A stretch of DNA of 33,633 bases from JBGSMF01 sp964651475 (GCA_964651475.1 CAZYXV010000041.1:1-33633), one strand, 5' to 3'. Shown: positions 1 to 7,814, counted from the stretch's first letter. The notes: generated by a model not told the origin, from the sequence alone. Made by a program: numbers and translations.

Positions 1-1
1 G

Positions 2-418
2 CATATTCCGGATCACAAGTTTGTCGAAACCCTTCACACAGAGGCGCGGTTACCGGAGCAAGTGGGTCAACTTGAGGTCATTGGAGGCTATGGCTTTTAT
101 GGATATGGAAATGAGCAGGTGAGAAAGTGCCCTCTGTGTAAAACTTATTATACGTACTTGTGGGATCACGATTCTGAATCTGGAGTCGGCATTGGGTGGA
201 CAGACGAAGAGATTCAAAGACTCACGCCAGAGTCTGCCCTGGATGTGATGGAACGCATTCTCGAAACTTCTCAGCACTCACTTGAGTATTGGACCGATAA
301 GTTTCAGAGGACGCAGGATGCAGATGATCGGCAGTCGATAACCAAACACACCCAAGAGATCAACCGGCTAAGGCGAGAAATTGCCTCTCTGAAAAAGCTC
401 TTGGGTATCGGCGAGTAA
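2..418 (+). CDS. Partial hypothetical protein with CxxC motif (5' end outside window)
   Basis: The reading frame stays open to the left edge of the window, so this is the C-terminal part of a longer protein. The first visible possible start is a GTG at 62, but the sense codons before it look coding and no ribosome-binding site precedes it. The visible part has one CPLC pair in a YGFYGYGNEQVRKCPLC context, which may be half of a zinc ribbon, then an acidic stretch. It ends in a charged helical segment (about the last 50 residues, rich in Arg, Lys, Glu and Gln) likely to be a coiled coil. I do not recognise the family. It is followed 31 bp later by an attC-like palindrome, so it may be cargo of a mobile gene cassette. 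Confidence 0.6.
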   Translation, partial: HIPDHKFVETLHTEARLPEQVGQLEVIGGYGFYGYGNEQVRKCPLCKTYYTYLWDHDSESGVGIGWTDEEIQRLTPESALDVMERILETSQHSLEYWTDKFQRTQDADDRQSITKHTQEINRLRREIASLKKLLGIGE

Positions 419-449
419 AATTCCTGTTTTCGTGTGACAAGCTATAAAT

Positions 450-515
450 GGCGCGCTAACAACGGGTTGCAGCCGACGCACTCCGCGCGCGGGTTATGCC
501 CGCCGTTAGCGCGCC
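450..515 (+). repeat. attC-like palindrome (possible integron cassette recombination site)
   Basis: A perfect 11-bp inverted repeat, GGCGCGCTAAC at 450-460 and GTTAGCGCGCC at 505-515, encloses a second short stem (CGGG at 463-466 with CCCG at 499-502) separated by an unpaired AA/CC spacer. The left half reads CTAACAACGGGTTGCAGCC, typical of the R''-L'' side of integron attC sites, and the right half ends in GTTAG. The 66-bp length is in the attC range, and the site lies between two small genes on the same strand, as in cassette arrays. The R' box GTTAGCG deviates from the GTTRRRY consensus in its last two bases. No integrase and no second site are visible, so a REP or MITE-like palindrome remains possible. 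Confidence 0.5.
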
Positions 516-539
516 AAACACAAAACAAGGAGACGACGA

Positions 540-860
540 ATGAAGCGATGGTTGATACAAAGACAAACTGCACCACGCTGGGTCATCTTGGTTATCGCAG
601 TTTTAACGATCGTGTCTTTTGTCGTCATCTATGTCAAGGCATACGAACTCGACAAAGAGAAGCAGGCTGCCGAAATCGAACTATGGTATGAAAGACATCC
701 GTGGGGTAGCATTAATGTGCTTGAAATACCACCAGTGGGGACACTGAGGTATGTTGAGATAACGATCGGATTCTTGTGTAGCTTGAGCGTCGTGATAGTC
801 GCTATCTGGATTCTACTTCGACATCGAGAGCAAGATGAGCAATTAGAGACACACTACTGA
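540..860 (+). CDS. Small membrane protein with two transmembrane segments, function unknown
   Basis: This 106-residue protein has a basic N-terminus, a hydrophobic helix at about residues 14-34, an intervening loop of roughly 35 residues with WYERHPWG and PPVGTLRY, a second hydrophobic helix at about 71-93, and a charged tail (RHREQDEQLETHY). The positive-inside rule puts both ends in the cytoplasm. The ATG is preceded by AAGGAG at 527-532 with 7 nt spacing, which fixes the start. No family is recognised. It begins 24 bp after the attC-like site, and no matching site follows it. The next sequence downstream is the decayed IS110 element. Confidence 0.65.
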   Translation: MKRWLIQRQTAPRWVILVIAVLTIVSFVVIYVKAYELDKEKQAAEIELWYERHPWGSINVLEIPPVGTLRYVEITIGFLCSLSVVIVAIWILLRHREQDEQLETHY

Positions 861-1136
861 TGAATGCCGTTGTCAAGGGGTAGAACCTTAAAATTTTCAA
901 ACACCTGGCTGCCGTGTGGTTTTTCCCCTGAACTGAAAGACGAGAAGAACGGCTGGAAACCAGGTTGCCCCTCTCGCCTTGCCTTGGGTAAAGCCAGTGT
1001 AATGCAGAACGTTCTGGAGGTCAAGGCGATCAGCGAGTGGGGGCAGGGTGTCAGGCAACAATGCATCTTTCTCTGCCGCCGAGTGGTTTCAGCAGGGGTG
1101 ACAAGAGGCATGCGGTTGTCGAGGGCGAGCGGCGGC

Positions 1137-1818
1137 TCAGGTCACGGCGAGTCCGGCCATCTCCTCAACGGAGGGGAGATAGCGCAGTTCGCCGCCGAAG
1201 CGAAAGCGGCTCAAGTTGTTGCCCAGGCCGAGTTGCATCAACTGCCAGCGCACGAACTGGCGCGGCGTGAAGCGGCCACCGTAGGTCTTGCCGAGTTTGC
1301 CTGACCAGACCAAGGGTTTAGCCGCGATCCTTCGCTTCGCTCAGGATAGGCTCTTGTCCGGCTGGGCATTGCGGTCAGCTTCGTGGTCGTGCAGGACATG
1401 CCAGACCACGACCAACAACTTGCGGGCGACGGCGACGATGGCCTTGCCTGCCTGGCGGCAGCTATACCCCGGGGATGAGGTTGAGCGCCAACAGCTTGGA
1501 CAGCACGCGCACATCGCGCTTGTCGGTCTTGACGATGGCTGAGCCGATCAGCTTGATGTGCGGGGGATGGGCGACCACCACCTTGCCCGCATAGCGCGCC
1601 ACCTGGTCGTACAGCATCCAGGTGTTGGTGGTGGCCTCGATGACCACCTGATCGGTGGGCTGGAGGTGGGCGCGCAGCCAGTCGTCCAACTCGTCCGGTT
1701 GGATGCGACGTGGAGGCAATACCACCTCGCACGCAGCCTTGACGCCGCCAATGACCACATAGTACTTGTGGGCGTCCATCGCCAGATACCTGAGAAACCC
1801 CTTTTCCGGCGAACTCAT
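1137..1818 (-). pseudogene. IS110-family transposase, internally deleted and interrupted
   Basis: The N-terminal fragment (1462-1818, 118 residues) starts at an ATG behind AAGGAG and carries the DEDD_Tnp_IS110 signature: YLAMDAH with D15, VIEATTN with E61, and KTDKRD with D99 and D102. It ends at TAG after LALNLIPGV. The C-terminal part resumes in another frame at about 1460 (QAGKAIVAVARKLLVVVWHVL), so the middle of the protein, including the Transposase_20 core with the catalytic serine, is deleted. That frame then meets an in-frame TGA inside a REP-like palindrome at 1327-1347, after which coding character resumes (KPLVWSGKLGKTYGGRF) to a stop at 1137. At least three lesions make it inactive. 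Confidence 0.8.
1327..1347. repeat. REP-like palindrome inside the IS110 pseudogene
   Basis: The 21-bp imperfect palindrome begins ATCCT and ends AGGAT, with a GC/GC inner stem. It contains the motif CCTGAGC...GAAGGA (minus strand), also found at 1962-1983 and 26091-26109. Here it supplies the in-frame TGA that breaks the C-terminal part of the transposase. Confidence 0.55.
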
Positions 1819-1838
1819 GGTATACTCCTTATCAGAAC

Positions 1839-1876
1839 AATCCGCCCATGGGTGGTCGAGCACTTGGGCGCGGATT
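1839..1876 (-). other. Stem-loop in the IS110 leader
   Basis: Arms AATCCG at 1839-1844 and CGGATT at 1871-1876 continue inward with CCCA (1845-1848) against TGGG (1865-1868), leaving a two-base bulge. The structure lies 20 nt upstream of the transposase ATG. In IS621-like IS110 elements the non-coding end upstream of the transposase gene encodes the bridge RNA. Calling this a bridge-RNA remnant is an inference only. Confidence 0.35.
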
Positions 1877-1961
1877 CGAGGCGCGTAGGTTCACAAACTG
1901 ATTCGGGCTCGGTTGAGACGACCGTCCCAGAGTAGAGTCCGACGGGCAGCCAAAAAACCTT

Positions 1962-1983
1962 GTCCTGAGCAAAGCCGAAGGAC
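1962..1983. repeat. REP-like palindrome
   Basis: GTCCTGAGC at 1962-1970 and GCCGAAGGAC at 1974-1983 form an imperfect 22-bp palindrome with GTCCT/AGGAC ends, in the same style as the copies at 1327-1347 and 26091-26109. The surrounding stretch 1877-2205 has no credible gene. Besides this repeat it holds only the hairpin at 2086-2124. Confidence 0.55.
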
Positions 1984-2085
1984 TCCGTGCCCCGGTGCGT
2001 TCCCGCCCTACTCGCAGGGGAGGGTAGCACACACCGCGCCCAAGCGCAACTACATTCTACTAACACGGGCGCTGACCGGCGCGCC

Positions 2086-2124
2086 GCGCTTTCCACATAA
2101 CCAACGGCGTTATGCGGAAAGCGC
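2086..2124. repeat. 16-bp inverted repeat (hairpin) upstream of the C45 hydrolase gene
   Basis: GCGCTTTCCACATAAC (2086-2101) and GTTATGCGGAAAGCGC (2109-2124) pair at 15 of 16 positions around a 7-nt loop, CAACGGC. There is no T tract on either side, so it is not a classical terminator. The arm tips TAAC/GTTA and the AACGG loop recall the attC-like site at 450-515, but the site is much shorter. Confidence 0.55.
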
Positions 2125-2205
2125 TGGCGGTCTGCTCCTCAGCCCCATTGGGCGGCGCAAGGTGACATACATCTATCGTCAATTGTTTTTTTTGAAAGGA
2201 GAGAT

Positions 2206-3207
2206 GTGCTGAAGAAGATCAAAGTGGCTGGTTCTTACTATGAGATAGGTCTCCAATTGGGGAAAATCCTCAAGGAGACGCCCGGATACCCTCCAAAATA
2301 TCCACAGGATGTACTCGAGAAATCACGCGCTTACGAGGAGCAAGTCGGCAACCATGCCCCTGGCTTGTTGGATGAATTCAGAGGGATAGCTGATAGCTTG
2401 GGAATAGATTACTATATCCCCGTAACTCTAGAAGCGACGCCCTATCGTTTCCAGACGACGTCCTGTTTTGTGATGGTCATATCTGGCGAGCATACGGTAA
2501 GCGGGAAGCCGGTTCTTGCTCATAATCATGAATGGATGGAAGCGGACAGCGAAAATTTGCGCTTATGCTATACCAGTCCGAAAGGAAAATTAAAAAGTCT
2601 GGGGTTCACTTTTCATTGGCCGCTTGTTTCGAGATATGGCGGGATCAATGAAGCCGGGCTGGCGCTAACCACTGCTTCAGCAACCTTTGAAAACGGTGGT
2701 CCCGGAATAATGTTAAATTTGGCAAATAGATGGATACTTGATACCTGTGAAACAACCAAAGAAGCGGTTGATTTCCTTGAAAAGATGCCCAAAGTCTGGG
2801 GGGAGACCTATATGATGATCGATAAAGACAACTCGATCGCAAAGGTGGAAGCCCACAGGGAAAAAACACTAGTCACCTACTCTGATACAGGATTTGAATG
2901 TAACTCCTTGTTGTACGACTCTCTGGAAATGCAACCCTATATGAGCCAGGAAAGAATTGACAGTTGTATTGAATATACATCCGCGAGAAGATTGTTCCTG
3001 AAAGAGTGGTTTGCACAAAATAAAGGCAAGATCACTGATGCTCTGATTATGGATGCGCTAAAGAGTCATGAACACAAGATGTGCTACCATGGTCTGGAAG
3101 GACTAGAAATCTGTTGGTCATACATATTGAATGTAAGTGCAAACGATGCTCTTGTTTGCGCAGGTCGTCCTTGTAAGAACGAATATGTCAAGGTCAAAGG
3201 CCCATAA
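2206..3207 (+). CDS. C45-family acyltransferase/hydrolase (acyl-CoA:6-APA acyltransferase-like)
   Basis: The 333 residues match the general pattern of peptidase family C45 and the related choloylglycine-hydrolase (Ntn) fold. An N-terminal G-x-x-YEIG-x-QLG motif is followed by TTSCFVM with candidate nucleophile Cys87, then GKPVLAHNHEW (about 100-110) and RYGGINEAGLALT (about 145-157). Family members mature by autocleavage just before the cysteine and then hydrolyse or transfer acyl groups on amides. The substrate here cannot be read. There is no signal peptide, so it is probably cytoplasmic. The start is GTG at 2206 behind AAAGGAGA; the overlapping ATG at 2204 gives only two codons. The SnoaL-like gene follows after 39 bp and is probably co-transcribed. 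By eye its base composition is richer in AT than the exporter block. Confidence 0.8.
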   Translation: MLKKIKVAGSYYEIGLQLGKILKETPGYPPKYPQDVLEKSRAYEEQVGNHAPGLLDEFRGIADSLGIDYYIPVTLEATPYRFQTTSCFVMVISGEHTVSGKPVLAHNHEWMEADSENLRLCYTSPKGKLKSLGFTFHWPLVSRYGGINEAGLALTTASATFENGGPGIMLNLANRWILDTCETTKEAVDFLEKMPKVWGETYMMIDKDNSIAKVEAHREKTLVTYSDTGFECNSLLYDSLEMQPYMSQERIDSCIEYTSARRLFLKEWFAQNKGKITDALIMDALKSHEHKMCYHGLEGLEICWSYILNVSANDALVCAGRPCKNEYVKVKGP

Positions 3208-3246
3208 GAAATTCACAAAGGCCAAATTGACAGGAGTAAATAAAGT

Positions 3247-3798
3247 ATGGATAACTCAATTGCCGAAATACAGCAGGTCTTACAGTCTTTTCAAGATGGC
3301 TATATCATGCGTGATATTGCCCAACTCGATGAGTTTATGCAACTGTTTATCCAGGGAGACGACATCGAACTCATTGGAATTGGCGCCTCAGCCCGTAACC
3401 AGAATGAATGGTTTCAGGGGATTGCGCGCATCCGCGAAATCATCGAATCTGATTGGCAATATTGGGGGGATGTCAGGATAGAGGTCAAGGCCGCCAAAAT
3501 CACCGTCAAGGGTGAAGTGGCGTGGTTATCCACCGTGGGTGCTCTGCTTCAGACGGAGCACCTCCATAGTGATGAAGTGATAGGTTTCTGTTTGGAACAA
3601 ATGAAGGAGTTAATCGCTAACGAGAGCCTTAGTCCAAAAGCCAGGTTGGTCGAAGCAACCCATTTTGGGGTACGCCGATGGCGGGAAAGAGAGAGAGCGA
3701 CGGGCTATCCTTGTCCCTTTGTTTTCACTGCGGTGCTGGTTAAGCAGTCAGGGCAATGGCGCTTTCATACCATTCACTGGTCAATGCCTGTTGAATAA
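3247..3798 (+). CDS. SnoaL-like / NTF2-fold protein
   Basis: This 183-residue protein begins with an N-terminal helix (IAEIQQVLQSFQDGYIMRDIAQLDEFMQLF), then ELIGIGASARNQNEWFQG and a C-terminal block ending WRFHTIHWSMPVE. This is the usual layout of SnoaL_3 (NTF2-like) domains, with the closing WRI-x-x-xHWS-like strand. Such domains are small cone-shaped barrels used as enzymes or ligand-binding units, and the sequence does not say which. It is longer than a minimal SnoaL domain (about 125 residues) because of a helical insertion at about 110-150 (LEQMKELIANESLSPKARLVEATHFGVRRWRERERATG). The ATG is preceded by AGGAG. It lies 39 bp after the C45 hydrolase gene on the same strand, so the two probably act together. 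Confidence 0.75.
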   Translation: MDNSIAEIQQVLQSFQDGYIMRDIAQLDEFMQLFIQGDDIELIGIGASARNQNEWFQGIARIREIIESDWQYWGDVRIEVKAAKITVKGEVAWLSTVGALLQTEHLHSDEVIGFCLEQMKELIANESLSPKARLVEATHFGVRRWRERERATGYPCPFVFTAVLVKQSGQWRFHTIHWSMPVE

Positions 3799-4387
3799 TG
3801 GGGGGAGTATTTTATCGTCTGAGCTTTTTTTTATCAGGTATTCAGGTTACTGTTCTATCGGTTTGGCGTAAAGAGGTTTTATCGGGTCAAGGAGCTGTTG
3901 CTCCCACAGGGCCACCCAACAACCGCATACTAAGAAACCCTGTTACTATAGCTATTTTGGGGCGGGATAGAGGCTACTTTGGTTTGGGGCTTAAACACAA
4001 ACGTCCCGATTGTGTCAGGCTTGTAAACCAAGTATCCTTTTTGTCACCCCCGCCCATTCCAACTTGAAACAAGTAGCGTACTAAACGGGGTCGAGACCAG
4101 CTCGCCACCACTGTCGAAATCACACAGGAATGGAGACCAGATTGCAGCCCGGGCTTGGCACTGAGACAGCGCACACACCAGCGATTAGTACGGCCTTTAC
4201 TGGGGGCGACTGGCGATGAGTATACGCCAAAAGGGCCAACGGCGCACTCCTGGTGAGGGTTTCTTCGGGGCGGGAAGGCCGCCCGCGGCGTGGGAGATTG
4301 CAGCCGACTTGCTACCAATCGGTTTTTCAACTATACTTTGCCAGCCAAGTTGGTTTTGACTGGGGTATGCTGTGCTGACTCGCAAGG

Positions 4388-4515
4388 CTGAAGCGCGACG
4401 TTCAAGACTACCTGCAAGCGTTCCAGTACGGCAGCCGCCTCACGGCGGGTTTGCCATCGGCCTGGAGCGATTTGTCATGCAACTCATTCGCGCTCAAAAC
4501 CTGCGCGAGACCACT
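4388..4515 (+). pseudogene. C-terminal scrap of an aspartyl-tRNA synthetase, frameshifted
   Basis: Bases 4388-4432 encode LKRDVQDYLQAFQYG, and bases 4435-4515, in another frame, encode PPHGGFAIGLERFVMQL followed by IRAQNLRETT. Joined, these match the class II motif 3 region near the C-terminus of archaeal-type AspRS: Y-L-x-AF-x-YG-MPPHGG-F-x-x-GLER, then N-x-RE-x-x-LFPRD. The frame changes where ATG would encode the Met of YGMPP; only AG remains, a one-base loss. The match stops before LFPRD. A stop at 4376-4378 closes the first frame upstream. This is a relic of about 42 codons. The rest of the gap 3799-4649 holds no credible gene. Confidence 0.6.
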
Positions 4516-4649
4516 GTCACACAGAGCCTCGCAGAGGAATCGCCGAGATCGAGTTTTTCTCTGTGTATCTCGGTTAACATGCTGTGCATCTCTGTGTGCC
4601 TGTTTGACTCCCGGCAAATTACGCAAGATTTGCAATGCTGCCTTCGTCA

Positions 4650-7058
4650 TTATTCGTACGCCAGCACCTCGCGCACGGTCAGCCGCGAGGCGCCGCGCGC
4701 CGGCAAAAAGCTGGCCAGCGCGCTCAACGCGACGACGACGGCCAGCCACGCCCACACGCCCGCCGTCGAAAATGCAAAGCTCAGAGGCGTTCCCATCAGC
4801 GGCACGCCGATGGCGTCGCTCAATAGCTTGCCGAGCGGAAGAGCCAACACAGAGCCGAACGCCCAACTGAGCACGCCGATGCCCACCCCCTCCAGGATGA
4901 ATACCTGCGCCACGCCCAGGTTGGGCGCTCCAATCGCGCGCAGCACGCCGATTTCGCGCGTTCGCTCCAAGACGTTGATGCTCATGGTGCCCATCAGCCC
5001 CAATCCTCCCACGATAGCCAGCAAAACGGCCATGATCAGCAGCAGGCTGACGATCACGCCGAAGGTAACTTGAGCTTCAGCGCGCTCTGCGCCGGCGGTT
5101 TGCACATTGCTCACACTCAGGCCCTGATCTTTGAAGCGAGCCTCCAAGGCGGCCGAGGTGCGCATCACAGACGTTTCGTCATTGTGCACGATGCTTACCA
5201 GGGCGGCGTCGGCCGTGCCGGCGTTTCCCGTGACGCGCGCGACGTAAGGGTAGTTAGCGTAGGCCATAGGGAACATGACGCCCATGCACACCCCCACTAT
5301 GCGCCAGCGGCGCTCTTTGCCTTGAAGCTTGAGCACGATCTCGTCGCCCAGGCGCAGGTCAGCTTCTTCTTTGAGCATGATGGCGTTGACGACCACAGCG
5401 TTTTCATCTTCAGGCAGCAGCCAACGCCCCTGGACCATGGCTGGGGGGGGAGATAATTTGGAATCGGCGCGCGGCGCGAACAAGTAGACCATGCTCCCCT
5501 CGCTGCCGTCGGGCCGCACGCGGCGCACGGCCAGTTGCAGCCACACGTCAGTGTCGGCCACCCCCGGCACCTGGCGCGCTTCGTGCTCAATCCTTTCGAT
5601 TCGATAAGGCTGTGAAAAGTTGATCATCGTGTCAAAGTTCCAGGATTGCATCAGGTCATCAACCGTGCGATCCAACGAGGCCTGCAGGCTGAAAACGCTG
5701 ACAAAGATGGCCCCGCCCAGCGTCAGGGTGACGAGCGTGAGCGCCAGCCGCCCCTTGTTTCTAAAGGTGTTGCGCAGCGATAGCACCAGCGGGCGCATCA
5801 AGACGCGGCGCGCAAACCACAAGTTGGCGCCCGAAAGCAGGCGGTCGAGCAGCCCAGCGCCAAAGCGCCCCCTGCCAGTTGAATAGGCGCTCATAGCCTC
5901 GGACGGGGTGATGCGCAGATTGGCCACGAAAGGATACAGCGAAGCCATCACCGGCACCAGCAAGCCAACGGCAAACTGGAGAAGGATGGCCTGCGGCGGC
6001 GCGTGCGGCTCTACCAGGTCAAAGTTAAACATAGCGGCCATAAAACGGCTGAGAGCTTGTGAACCTGCAAGGCTGAGTGGCACGGCGATGCTCAATGCCA
6101 ACAGCCCATAGATGCAGACCATGGCCAGGTACATCCCAACGATTTGGCCCGTGCGGGCGCCGATAGCCTTCATTATGCCAATTTGCCGTTTTTGCTGCGT
6201 CAGCAAGGCCGAGATGGTATTCAGGATCAAAAAGACGCTCAGAAAGAGTGAGAGCATCCCCAGCGCACCCAACAACAGCAACACCGCTTGCAAGATATCG
6301 TCCAATGGTAGTTGCCCCGGTTCGGCTGTCAGGACGAGCGGGATGATCAGGCCGTTTCGCTCGGCCTTGCTCTTGACCTGGTTCACCACGGCCTGGGTGT
6401 GCTCTTTATCCCAGGACCGGGTAGCCACCACGTATAGCTCGTTGAATCCAAACGGCTCGCCGAACCATTCCAACGTTTCAAAAGAGATATAGCCGTACGG
6501 CGAATTGTCGAACTGGGCCGGCATCTGGGCCGGGTCGTGGACAGTGCCGGCGATGACCATCTCGCGCTGCTGCAGGTTGGACGTTTCCACCAGCACCCGG
6601 TCGCCCACCTGCGCCCCAATCACGGGCAGGGCGGCGCGCTCGATCAATACGGCGCGTTCAGGCGGCGGCCAGGCGCCGCTCTGCGGCCAGATCTTGTTGA
6701 CACGAATGGCGTCATAATCATAATCGTCAAGGGCAAAAATCGTAATATTGCGCCACTCACCCGAGCCAACCTTGATGCGGGCGTAGACGGCCCGCCGGGC
6801 GTCGGCGTCTTGCACCTCCGGCATGGCCCGCACCGACTGCACAAAATCCTGGTCAAAGGGTTGGAGGGTACGAACGGTGCCGCTGGAGGGGTTGATAGCA
6901 GCAAAGCTGCGGGCCATCTCGGTTTCCAGGATTGACTGTGAGCTGACGATGGCGCCCACAGCGAACAAGCCCACCGCAATCGAGAGTACGATCAGCGCGG
7001 TGCGCGTCTTGTTGCCGAGCAGGTCGTTGAAAATCTTGTGCCATTGTGAGCTAAGCAT
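4650..7058 (-). CDS. ABC transporter permease A, two-module FtsX/MacB type
   Basis: This 802-residue inner-membrane permease has a first TM helix at about residues 20-40 (LIVLSIAVGLFAVGAIV), an extracytoplasmic MacB_PCD-like domain, and an FtsX module with NTISALLTQQKRQIGIMKAIGA. The plan then repeats: RNTFRNKGRLALTLVTLTL, a second extracytoplasmic domain, and a final FtsX module with GGLGLMGTMSINVLERTREI. It ends SRLTVREVLAYE. Two FtsX modules in one chain mean a single polypeptide could form a full channel. Such permeases act as exporters or mechanotransmitters, and the substrate is unknown. The start ATG at 7058 overlaps the end of the ATPase gene by 8 bp (ATGCTTAG), implying translational coupling. 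An upstream in-frame start at 7133 would lie deep inside the ATPase gene and is rejected. Confidence 0.88.
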   Translation of the reverse strand: MLSSQWHKIFNDLLGNKTRTALIVLSIAVGLFAVGAIVSSQSILETEMARSFAAINPSSGTVRTLQPFDQDFVQSVRAMPEVQDADARRAVYARIKVGSGEWRNITIFALDDYDYDAIRVNKIWPQSGAWPPPERAVLIERAALPVIGAQVGDRVLVETSNLQQREMVIAGTVHDPAQMPAQFDNSPYGYISFETLEWFGEPFGFNELYVVATRSWDKEHTQAVVNQVKSKAERNGLIIPLVLTAEPGQLPLDDILQAVLLLLGALGMLSLFLSVFLILNTISALLTQQKRQIGIMKAIGARTGQIVGMYLAMVCIYGLLALSIAVPLSLAGSQALSRFMAAMFNFDLVEPHAPPQAILLQFAVGLLVPVMASLYPFVANLRITPSEAMSAYSTGRGRFGAGLLDRLLSGANLWFARRVLMRPLVLSLRNTFRNKGRLALTLVTLTLGGAIFVSVFSLQASLDRTVDDLMQSWNFDTMINFSQPYRIERIEHEARQVPGVADTDVWLQLAVRRVRPDGSEGSMVYLFAPRADSKLSPPPAMVQGRWLLPEDENAVVVNAIMLKEEADLRLGDEIVLKLQGKERRWRIVGVCMGVMFPMAYANYPYVARVTGNAGTADAALVSIVHNDETSVMRTSAALEARFKDQGLSVSNVQTAGAERAEAQVTFGVIVSLLLIMAVLLAIVGGLGLMGTMSINVLERTREIGVLRAIGAPNLGVAQVFILEGVGIGVLSWAFGSVLALPLGKLLSDAIGVPLMGTPLSFAFSTAGVWAWLAVVVALSALASFLPARGASRLTVREVLAYE

Positions 7059-7752
7059 GGCTGTCTTCTCCCATAATTTGCCCGTCGGCGAGCGCGATGG
7101 TGCGCGTGGCTCGCCGGGCGATGTCTCGATCATGCGTCACGAGCAGAACGGTTTTGCCCGCCTCGGCCAGATCCCGAAAGACTTGCAGGACCGAAGCGGC
7201 CGTGGCCGAATCCAGGCTGCCGGTCGGCTCGTCGGCCACCAGGATGGGCGGGTCGTTGGCCAACGCGCGCGCGATGGCGACCCGCTGCTGCTGCCCGCCC
7301 GAGACGGCCGAGGGCAGCTTGTGGGCGTGCTCGGCAATCTCCATTTGCCCCAACAGGTGCAGGGCGCGTTCCCGGCGCCGCCGCAGAGGATACTTGCCGG
7401 CAAAGTCCATGGGCAGCGTCACGTTTTGCAGCACGGTCAGGGTAGGCAAAAGCTCAAAGCTTTGAAATACAACGCCGATGGTCTGCCCGCGCCAGCCGGC
7501 GGCTCTATCTGGCCCAAGCCGGTGCACGGGCGTGCCGGCCACCCAAATCTCGCCGCCGCTCAAGCGGTCGAGGCCGGTGAGCACGTTGACCAGCGTGGTC
7601 TTGCCGGCGCCCGACTTGCCGGTGACCACGACAAACTCGCCCGGCTGGATGCGCAGGCTGATGCCGTTGAGGGCCGTGACCGGGCCGGCTACGCCGTTAT
7701 ACTTTTTCACGACCTGACGCAACTCGATGAATGGAGAAGTAGAGGTCGTCAT
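7051..7752 (-). CDS. ABC transporter ATP-binding protein (MacB/LolD type), ATPase 2
   Basis: This 233-residue nucleotide-binding protein has Walker A GKSGAGKT (residues 45-52), a Q-loop in VVFQSFELLPTLTVLQN, signature VSGGQQQRVAIARAL (about 150-164), Walker B ILVADEPTG (170-178) with catalytic Glu, and an H-loop at LLVTHD. The LPTLTVLQNVTLPM pattern is characteristic of the LolD/MacB/FtsE group, which pairs with FtsX-type permeases. The ATG at 7752 is chosen because GAGGAG lies 7 nt upstream; TTG and ATG codons 15-18 bp earlier overlap or precede that site. It is coupled to permease A by an 8-bp overlap and follows ATPase 1 after a 58-bp gap holding a palindromic repeat. Confidence 0.92.
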   Translation of the reverse strand: MTTSTSPFIELRQVVKKYNGVAGPVTALNGISLRIQPGEFVVVTGKSGAGKTTLVNVLTGLDRLSGGEIWVAGTPVHRLGPDRAAGWRGQTIGVVFQSFELLPTLTVLQNVTLPMDFAGKYPLRRRRERALHLLGQMEIAEHAHKLPSAVSGGQQQRVAIARALANDPPILVADEPTGSLDSATAASVLQVFRDLAEAGKTVLLVTHDRDIARRATRTIALADGQIMGEDSHA

Positions 7753-7786
7753 CGCTTCGCTCCTCATCAACTACAAAAATGTCCTC

Positions 7787-7814
7787 GTAGGGCGGGTTTG
7801 AAACCCGCCCCTAC
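7787..7814. repeat. 28-bp palindromic repeat between the two ATPase genes
   Basis: The plus strand reads GTAGGGCGGGTTT, GA, then AAACCCGCCCCTAC: arms of 13 and 14 bases that pair almost perfectly, with one extra C on the right. From memory, palindromes of the type GTAGGGGCGGGTTTCAAACCCGCCCCTAC are dispersed in Chloroflexota and cyanobacterial genomes. Its right arm supplies the TAG stop codon of ATPase 1. The hairpin may tune relative expression of the two ATPases by stalling or mRNA processing. Confidence 0.7.

Larger units (their letters stand above)
1137..1876 (-). mobile_element. Remnant of an IS110-family insertion sequence
   Basis: The element is recognised by its transposase pseudogene plus a stem-loop in its leader at 1839-1876. 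IS110 members lack terminal inverted repeats, so exact ends cannot be set by eye. The roughly 275 bp between 861 and 1136 hold no credible gene and may be its 3' non-coding end, and part of 1877-2085 may be its 5' end. It separates the attC-like pair of small genes from the C45 hydrolase gene. Confidence 0.6.

Noticed and set aside
864..1304. Plus-strand frame of 146 codons and its minus-strand counterpart at 854-1111
   Set aside because: Low-complexity composition and no family resemblance. It overlaps the end of the IS110 pseudogene and is probably IS non-coding end.
3974..4330. Minus-strand frame of 118 codons in the gap after the SnoaL-like gene
   Set aside because: Rich in Arg, Ser and Pro with no ribosome site and no recognisable motif; looks like chance openness in GC-rich DNA.
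4516..4620. CACAGAG/CTCTGTG and CCGAGAT/ATCTCGG repeats after permease A as a terminator
   Set aside because: The pairings are short and compete with each other, with no clear T tract on the minus strand; the words look like dispersed intergenic repeat sequence.
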